From contig JACQVO010000038.1 of NCBI GenBank assembly GCA_016209725.1, positions 1 through 6,663 on the forward strand: a DNA stretch of 6,663 bases. The letters are read 5' to 3'. This DNA is from Candidatus Methylomirabilota bacterium. Its GTDB lineage: Bacteria > Methylomirabilota > Methylomirabilia > Methylomirabilales > 2-02-FULL-66-22. The notes beneath the pieces were generated by a model. The model worked only from the letters and a program-made list of their open reading frames with translations, had not been told where the DNA came from and did no database searches. Both the position numbers and the translations under genes were made by a program. Of this stretch, positions 1 through 5,100 are shown one piece after another (within the stretch, counting starts at the first letter, position 1; every line of letters starts with the position of its first letter).

Positions 1-91
1 CTGCCTTCTGCCTACTGCCTACTGCTCTCCACCTCCGTTCCCTTTCCTTCTCTCGACTCTCGGCTACAGGCTCTCGGCTCACCCATGCGCA
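1..91. repeat. Heptanucleotide tandem-repeat spacer at left edge
   Basis: This is a non-coding stretch downstream of the dehydrogenase. Two short period-7 arrays are visible. At 1-28 the unit CTGCCTA/CTGCCTT recurs about four times, the last copy being degenerate. At 51-78 four heptamers run head to tail: TCTCGAC (51-57), TCTCGGC (58-64), TACAGGC (65-71) and TCTCGGC (72-78). Between them lies a pyrimidine-rich tract. I see no convincing open reading frame, terminator hairpin or promoter here. Heptamer spacers of this sort are known between genes in several bacterial groups; their function is unclear. Related heptamers recur inside lhr at 3636-3649 and 3711-3724. The array may continue to the left of the window. 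Confidence 0.7.
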
Positions 92-1117
92 TCACGGGAA
101 CACGACCACCGCCCGGCCAATGATCTTCCCCTCGCGCAAGGCCTCCAGGGTGGCGGGCAGTTCCTCCAGCGAGACAGCCCGGTCCACGACCGGCGTGATC
201 TTCCGGGCCGCTGCCAGGGCGACCGCCTGGAGCAACTCGTCAAAGGTGTTGCCCACTGAGGCCGTGACGGTCAGCTCCCCGATGACGAGCTGCAGGGGGT
301 TAGCGACAAACAGATCGTTCGAGTAGCCGATGAAAACCAGACGGCCGCGTCTCCGCAGGGCGTTCACCGCATGGGCCATCGTGACCTTGCTGCCCACCAG
401 CTCGAACACGACTTCGGCGCCTTCCCCCGCCGTTAGATCCCGAACGGCCCGTCCCACATCGCCGCTCCCATCCACCACCGCATCGGCCCCGAGCTGGGAG
501 GCCTTCGCCCGCTTCCCGGGCGACCGACTGACGGCGATGACGCGGGCACCCGCAAGCTTGCAGAACTGGATGAGACCGAATCCTACACCCCCGGCGCCGT
601 ACACGACGGCCGTCTCCCCGAGGCGCAGGTCGGCGATCGTCCGTGCCGCGTGGATCGCCGTGGTGACGCTGCAGCCCAAGGTGGCGGCCTCCAAGAGATC
701 CAAGTCCCCGGGCAGCTTTACCAGGTTGGCGGCCGGGACGATGACGAACTCCGCATAACCGCCGTCGGCCGTGAACCCGTACTCCGCCACCACCTGCGGG
801 CACAGATTGGCCCGATCCGTGCGGCACCAGTGGCATTGGCCGCAGGTCGCGTAGTAGTACACCAGGACCCGATCGCCGACCCGGAGGGACTGGGCCGCGG
901 CCGACAGGTCCGCGACCTCGCCCGCGATCTCGTGCCCCAGTGTCAAGGGGTGGATGCCCAGGTTCAAGACCCCGGTCAAAAAGTGCGTGTCCGTATAGCA
1001 GATGCCGGCTGCCTTGACCCGGACCAACGCCTCGCCCATCCGGAGGGGCCGGACGGGGACCTTCTCGATGCTGAGCGGCTTCCCCGGCCCGTGGTACCTG
1101 GCTGCCCGCATATCCAT
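92..1117 (-). CDS. Zinc-dependent medium-chain alcohol dehydrogenase
   Basis: A 341-residue cytoplasmic enzyme of the zinc-containing MDR alcohol dehydrogenase family, expected to interconvert an alcohol and an aldehyde or ketone using NAD(P). The N-terminal GroES-like domain carries the catalytic zinc ligands Cys40, His62 (in GHE) and probably Cys149, and the structural zinc cysteines 92, 95, 98 and 106. The Rossmann domain follows with GAGGVG at 174-179. The second strand ends in AVSRS (195-199), where NAD-specific enzymes usually have an acidic residue, so NADP is a reasonable guess. The length is normal for the family. The ATG at 1117 was chosen because GAGGAG (1124-1129) lies 6 nt upstream and family homology starts there. 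An in-frame GTG at 1312 would force translation through a riboswitch and a terminator. Expression is probably TPP-repressed through that leader. The substrate cannot be told from sequence. Confidence 0.93.
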   Translation of the reverse strand: MDMRAARYHGPGKPLSIEKVPVRPLRMGEALVRVKAAGICYTDTHFLTGVLNLGIHPLTLGHEIAGEVADLSAAAQSLRVGDRVLVYYYATCGQCHWCRTDRANLCPQVVAEYGFTADGGYAEFVIVPAANLVKLPGDLDLLEAATLGCSVTTAIHAARTIADLRLGETAVVYGAGGVGFGLIQFCKLAGARVIAVSRSPGKRAKASQLGADAVVDGSGDVGRAVRDLTAGEGAEVVFELVGSKVTMAHAVNALRRRGRLVFIGYSNDLFVANPLQLVIGELTVTASVGNTFDELLQAVALAAARKITPVVDRAVSLEELPATLEALREGKIIGRAVVVFP

Positions 1118-1123
1118 GGAAAA

Positions 1124-1129
1124 CTCCTC
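1124..1129 (-). promoter_or_regulatory. Ribosome-binding site of the dehydrogenase
   Basis: On the minus strand GAGGAG sits 6 nt before the ATG at 1117. It decides the start in favour of ATG 1117 over the upstream in-frame GTG at 1312. It lies beyond the leader terminator, so the riboswitch probably acts on transcription rather than by hiding this site. Confidence 0.8.
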
Positions 1130-1155
1130 GCGACGAATGGAACAGGGAATTTCCC

Positions 1156-1184
1156 AAACAAAAAACCGCCACGACGGGCGGTTT
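1156..1184 (-). terminator. Intrinsic terminator of the TPP riboswitch leader
   Basis: Read on the minus strand, AAACCGCC (1184-1177) pairs perfectly with GGCGGTTT (1170-1163) across a 6-nt loop. The stem runs into a U-rich tail of six T, one G and three T. It lies 14 nt downstream of the conserved 3' end of the aptamer and about 40 nt before the start codon, the usual place for a riboswitch expression platform. On the plus strand the hairpin is not followed by a T run, so it should work only towards the dehydrogenase. Confidence 0.88.
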
Positions 1185-1198
1185 GACTGTTCGTTGAT

Positions 1199-1288
1199 AG
1201 TCCCTACGCCGGCATTACCCGGGTCAGGTTCCAACGGTCGGTGAGGGAACCGCCCCACCCTCTCAGCCCGGCACCCCGGGCTCCCGTT
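1199..1288 (-). ncRNA. TPP riboswitch (THI element) aptamer
   Basis: On the minus strand the conserved THI-box landmarks appear in order. P3 is GCCCGG (1281-1276) with CCGGGC (1271-1266) around a GGTG loop, and the invariant CTGAGA (1266-1261), starting at the last P3 base, reads into the pyrimidine-binding side. An optional P3a arm spans 1259-1240. P2 closes as AACGG (1288-1284) with CCGTT (1237-1233). GGAACCTGA (1232-1224) begins the P4/P5 arm, and GTAATGCCGGCGTAGGGA (1218-1201) is the signature of the pyrophosphate-binding side, with CCGG/CCGG forming P5. The family binds thiamine pyrophosphate and usually shuts off thiamine synthesis or uptake genes. I do not see a clear P1 stem outside P2, which is unusual. 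The downstream terminator implies premature termination when TPP is abundant. Confidence 0.94.
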
Positions 1289-1302
1289 TGTGTGCTGAGG
1301 AA

Positions 1303-1331
1303 ACTGTACCACTCCTTTCCGAGGCCGTCAA
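1303..1331 (-). promoter_or_regulatory. Candidate sigma-70-type promoter of the riboswitch leader
   Basis: On the minus strand TTGACG (1331-1326) is followed after 17 nt by TACAGT (1308-1303). The -35 box matches consensus at 5 of 6 positions and the -10 at 4 of 6, with ideal spacing. Transcription would start near 1296, about 8 nt before the P2 stem of the aptamer and about 180 nt before the dehydrogenase ATG, which fits a riboswitch leader. Box matching in GC-rich DNA is only suggestive; the position relative to the aptamer is the stronger argument. Confidence 0.55.
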
Positions 1332-1364
1332 GGCCCCGACGCGGTCCCGGAGGCAACTTGACGG
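1325..1364. promoter_or_regulatory. Inverted repeat spanning two divergent -35 boxes
   Basis: CCGTCAAG (1325-1332) and CTTGACGG (1357-1364) are exact 8-bp inverted copies separated by 24 bp. Each arm contains the predicted -35 box of one of the divergent promoters. A further GTCAAG half-site occurs at 1394-1399, as part of a TCAAG direct repeat (1390-1399) just before the vapB ribosome-binding site. These could be operator sites, for example for the ribbon-helix-helix antitoxin, which in this family normally represses its own operon. They could equally be two similar -35 boxes. Confidence 0.35.
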
Positions 1365-1385
1365 AGAGACCTGGATGGGTATATT
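1358..1385 (+). promoter_or_regulatory. Candidate promoter of the vapBC operon
   Basis: TTGACG (1358-1363) and TATATT (1380-1385) are separated by 16 nt; each matches the sigma-70 consensus at 5 of 6 positions. Transcription would begin near 1392, leaving a short leader with the strong ribosome-binding site. A shifted -10, TATTCT at 1382-1387, would give 18-nt spacing. The AT-rich patch stands out from the GC-rich surroundings. Confidence 0.6.
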
Positions 1386-1396
1386 CTATTCAAGTC

Positions 1397-1403
1397 AAGG
1401 AGG
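1397..1403 (+). promoter_or_regulatory. Strong ribosome-binding site of vapB
   Basis: AAGGAGG lies 6 nt before the ATG at 1410, a near-perfect match to the anti-Shine-Dalgarno sequence. The toxin gene downstream has only a weak site, so the antitoxin should be made in excess, as expected for a toxin-antitoxin operon. Confidence 0.85.
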
Positions 1404-1409
1404 AGAAGC

Positions 1410-1676
1410 ATGCCCAGCACCAGCGTGCACCTGCCCCAGGATCTCGTTGCCACGCTCGATGCGCTCGCCGCTCGCCGGAGGGTCAGTCGGAACCGTCTGA
1501 TCTTGGAGGCCTGCGAGCGTCTGGTCCACCAGGATGCGGGCGAGTGGCCCGAGGGCTTTTTTGCGAACGACGATCTCCCTGCGGCTGATCTCCGCGAGCT
1601 TCGCGCGGCCGGAAGAGCCCTGGAAGCGGCCGCCCGCAGGCTGCGCCGCAACCGGCGCCGGAGCCCATTCACATGA
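1410..1676 (+). CDS. vapB: Ribbon-helix-helix antitoxin, VapB type
   Basis: An 88-residue protein whose N-terminus fits a ribbon-helix-helix (CopG/Arc-like) DNA-binding domain: a short strand TSVHLP (4-9), helix 1 about residues 10-23 and helix 2 from SRNRLILEACERLV (26-39). The remaining half is charged. It has a WPEGFF patch (about 46-51) and an Arg/Ala-rich helical tail, where such antitoxins usually wrap around and inhibit the partner toxin. Expected role: a dimer that neutralises the PIN-domain RNase encoded next and represses its own promoter together with it. The start at ATG 1410 is fixed by the strong AAGGAGG. The gene overlaps vapC by 4 nt (ATGA), so translation is probably coupled. 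The family label rests on domain shape and partner rather than on a close known relative. Confidence 0.88.
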   Translation: MPSTSVHLPQDLVATLDALAARRRVSRNRLILEACERLVHQDAGEWPEGFFANDDLPAADLRELRAAGRALEAAARRLRRNRRRSPFT

Positions 1677-2110
1677 TCGTGCTCGACACGAGCGCCCTCT
1701 CCCGCGCCATGCGCCGGGACCCTGCTGCCCTGGCTCACGCTGCTCTGCATCCGCCGGGGCAACTGCTCCTCGTGGCCCCGGTGGCGGCTGAAATCTGGTA
1801 TGGCCTGGCGCGGCTACCCAAGGATTCCCGGCAGCAGCACCTCCTGACAACTGAATTCCATCGATGGAAGAGGGTGCTCCGGTGGCAAAGCTGGGGAGAG
1901 TCCGCGGCGGAGACGTTTGGCCAGCAGAAGGCAGCCCTCGAGGCTCGGGGTCTCCTCATCGATGATTGGGACATCGCCATCGGGGCGGCGGCCATCGTCC
2001 ACGGGGCCAGCGTGGCGACATGCAATCCGCGCCACTTCAGCCGGTTGGCCGGGCTCGAGGTGCTGGATTGGTCCAGGTCGCCGCGCCCGGGCAAGCGCTC
2101 GTCCAATTAG
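1673..2110 (+). CDS. vapC: PIN-domain toxin ribonuclease VapC
   Basis: A 145-residue protein with the full PIN-domain signature. Asp5 lies in MIVLDTSAL, Glu40 in VAAEIWYGL, Asp97 and Asp100 in IDDWDIAIGA (96-105), and the last motif is TCNPRHF (116-122). It ends in GLEVLDW, typical of VapC. These acidic residues bind Mg or Mn in a site that cleaves RNA; VapC toxins commonly cut initiator tRNA or rRNA loops and stop translation, but the target here is unknown. The length is normal and the catalytic set looks complete, so the toxin is probably active. The ATG overlaps the vapB stop (ATGA) and has no strong ribosome-binding site of its own, which favours coupled translation. After the stop, only 30 bp separate it from the convergent end of lhr, with no obvious terminator hairpin. 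Confidence 0.95.
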   Translation: MIVLDTSALSRAMRRDPAALAHAALHPPGQLLLVAPVAAEIWYGLARLPKDSRQQHLLTTEFHRWKRVLRWQSWGESAAETFGQQKAALEARGLLIDDWDIAIGAAAIVHGASVATCNPRHFSRLAGLEVLDWSRSPRPGKRSSN

Positions 2111-2140
2111 TGACACTTACCCAAGACCTGGCGCCATGTA

Positions 2141-5100
2141 TTATCCCCGACGCAGTTTCGCCCGGAGGCTGTGAAGTGCGCCCACCTCGACCGGGACGCC
2201 GTCCGCATACAGGACAGCCTGGCCGGAGACGGGGGATACCCGGCTGCCAGGCGTGAGGATGCCGACCAGGTTCAGCGGGTCCGCCGCGGCAAGGAGCATC
2301 ACCTCCCGGCCATCCCGCGCTCGCCGGATTGCCCGGAGCGCCTCCACGGCCTCGGGCAGGGCGAACTGCTCCCCGGTGAATCCATCCACAAACCGACCGC
2401 CCCGGATCTCCCCCCGGGCCTCCAGCCGCCGATAGATGCCGAGCAAGGTGCGCCACGAAGGGGCGCAGCTTTCCCGTGCCAGCAGATCGCGAAACATGAC
2501 CCCGTACCGCCGCAGGAGCTGCCGGGCGAAGACCTCGTCCGCCTCCGGGTTTGGCCCCGGGCGGGCTCCCGCCTCTCCCGGCTCCCGCAGAAGCGACCAT
2601 CGCCCGACGGGAACATGGCGCGCCCGGGCCAGACCTCCCCGGAGCGCACGGAAGCGCCGGTGCGGGTCTCTCTTTGCTTCGCCCTTCGTGAGCAACAGGC
2701 GCAGCCCCGCGATCCCATCCCCGGTCACGAGGCCGCGTGCCACCAATTCCCACAAGGCGTCCTCGACCCGACTCTCCAACTGCCCGCTCGCCCTGACGAT
2801 CTCGATCAGGAACGAGGCGCCGCGCGCCTGAAGGTGCCGGACGATTGCCAGCGCGGTGGAGGAAAGCCCTGCCATCTCGTCCGGACCGGCCGGCCCCGGC
2901 TCCAGCAGGTGGGGCAGATTCTCCCGCAGGACCAACCCCAGTGAGGCGGATCGGCTGAGCGGCTGTCGCCGCGGCGGCGTCTCCTCTGCGTCGGGTCCCT
3001 CCCCCCGCAGCCGCAGGCGCCCCCAGGCGACGATCCCGGAAAGACAGAGCTGTTCCAGATCGGCCGGGCTGTATCGCGCCACGCGCGCCGGGAGGATATC
3101 CCGCTCCCATGCCGGCGCCGGCAACTCCAGTCCCTGGAGCTTCCCGATGACATGGACGATCCCTTCGCGCCCGTGCAACTGGCTCCCGGAATGCACGTTT
3201 TGCCAGCGAAACAGGAAGCGCAAAAGATCGGCGGCCGGCACCGGCTCGATCTCACGCCGGAGCCGTCCGATCGTCAGCCGGTGAATCCGTGCCAGCAGGC
3301 GCCGGTCACACCACTCCGTTGTTCCCGCATCCGTCTCGGGGGTGAACCGCCCTCGCAGGACGACACCGCTTGCCTCCAGAGCCAGGAGCGCCGCCTCGAC
3401 CGCGCCACGCCGCAACCCGAGCCGCTCCGACAGCGCCGGCACCGTGGTCGGCCCGATGGCCTCCATCCATCCCTGCACGATCTTCCGAACCCCGTCCTCC
3501 TCCGTCCACGCACCGGACGCCTCTTCCCCCGGCACGGGGAGCGGTTCCGGCTCGAAATCCACGGCGGGTATCGCCGCCCGAACCCACACCACCCGTTCCG
3601 TGGCGACGTACCCCTCTTCTCGATCTCCCGCACCATCTCGGCTCTCGGCACTCCCCGCCTGCTGCCGCGCCCGTCCGCCAGCATCCGGGCGGGCAGCGGC
3701 GGGCAGGGGCTCTAGGCTCTCTGGTTGCGGCCCTTGGCTCCATTCGGTCCGCACCGCCCGTCCTGTCCGGACAAGCTCTGCCATCCACTCCTGCCAGTCA
3801 CCCAGCTCCTCCGCCGGTAACAGGACCAGACTCAAGAGGGCATCGTGCAGTTCGTCGGCGTCTCTGACATCCGGCCAGGCCTGGGCGCGCACCTCCTGGA
3901 TGGCCGCCGGGTCCAGCGCCCCGACACCGCGCGCCAGGTCCACGTCCACCCGGCGAAGGGACACCGCTCGGGCCCGTCGCTCTTCCAGAGGAGCGTCGTC
4001 CAGGAATGCGTAGGGATTGGCATTCAGGATCTCGTGAGACATGGGCGAGGGGACAGGCGTCTCCACCGCCACCGTCCGCAACCCACCACGCTCGACCTTC
4101 CCGATGATGGCGCGCAGCCCCTCGACGTCCATGGCCTCGTGAAAGCAGTTGTCCATGGTCTCGTTGACCAGCGGGTGATCCGGCGGCGTGATCGGGCCGG
4201 GATTATTGTCCTGGCAGGCCACCTGCGCCGGGAAGACGGCGGCCAAGAGGTCATCCGCCCGCATCCGCTGGAGCGGCATGGGCACCCGACGACCGCCATT
4301 GGCGCGGAGGAGGGCCAGCGCCCGGGTCGCATTCCATCGCCAGCGGGTTCCGAACATGGGCGCCTGCAGGACCGCCTGCACCAGATCGGCATCCAGGCTG
4401 TCGGAGCGGACCATGGCGAACGCGCTTTCCAGCGGGAAGCTGTGCTGCTCCCCCAGCGAGAGCACGATCCCATCATCGGTGGCCGCCGCCTGGAGCTCGA
4501 AGTCGAAGGTGACGCAGAACCGCTTGCGGAGGGCGAGGCCCCAGGCCCGGTTGATCCGGGCGCCGAACGGCGCGTGCAGGACGAGTTGCATCCCCCCCGC
4601 CTCGTCGAAGAACCGCTCGGCCACGATGGTGCCCTGCGTCGGCACGGTTCCCAGGACCGCCAGCGTCTCGGCCACGTAGGCGACGATCTGCTCGGCCGCC
4701 GCCTGCTCCGTTCCGCATTCGGCGCACAGCCAGGTGACGGCCGCCTGAATGTCCGGCAAGCGGGTGGCGACCGCCTCACGGACGTCGGCCACGGCGGCCG
4801 ACAACTCGATCGTGCGCCCCGGCGCCTCGCCCAGCCAGAACGGGATGGTCGGCGGGGCGCCTTGCGCATCCTCCACGCGGACCTTCCCCGCCTCGACCTT
4901 CCGGATCCGCCAGGACCGATTGCCGAGGAGGAAGATGTCCCCGGCGATGCTCTCGACGGCAAAATCCTCGTTGACCGTCCCGACAAAGGTGCCGCTCGGA
5001 TCCTCGATCACCTGGTAGTCGGCCACATCGGGAATGGCCCCGCCGCAGGTGATGGCGGTGAGTCTGGCGCCACGCCTGGCCCGCAGGCGGCGATTCACGC

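Noticed and set aside
1118..1312. N-terminal extension of the dehydrogenase from an in-frame GTG at 1312
   Set aside because: The extension runs across the -10 box, the TPP aptamer and the terminator, its residues resemble no protein, and a good ribosome-binding site precedes ATG 1117.
2111..2140. Shared terminator between convergent vapC and lhr, suggested by the palindrome TGGCGCCA (2129-2136)
   Set aside because: The palindrome is only 8 bp with no loop and no T run on either strand, so it is not a credible intrinsic terminator.
2037..3110. Minus-strand open frame of 357 residues in another frame of lhr
   Set aside because: It lies inside lhr, its composition is Gly/Arg/Pro-rich, and it has no recognisable motif or ribosome-binding site. 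It is a by-product of GC-rich codon usage.
3152..4013. Plus-strand open frames antisense to lhr (3152-3715 and 3342-4013)
   Set aside because: They are antisense shadows of a well-supported gene, with low-complexity Arg/Pro/Ser composition and no family signature.
4024..4986. Minus-strand open frame of 320 residues
   Set aside because: It is an out-of-frame reading of lhr dominated by Arg, Ser and Pro, with no support of its own.
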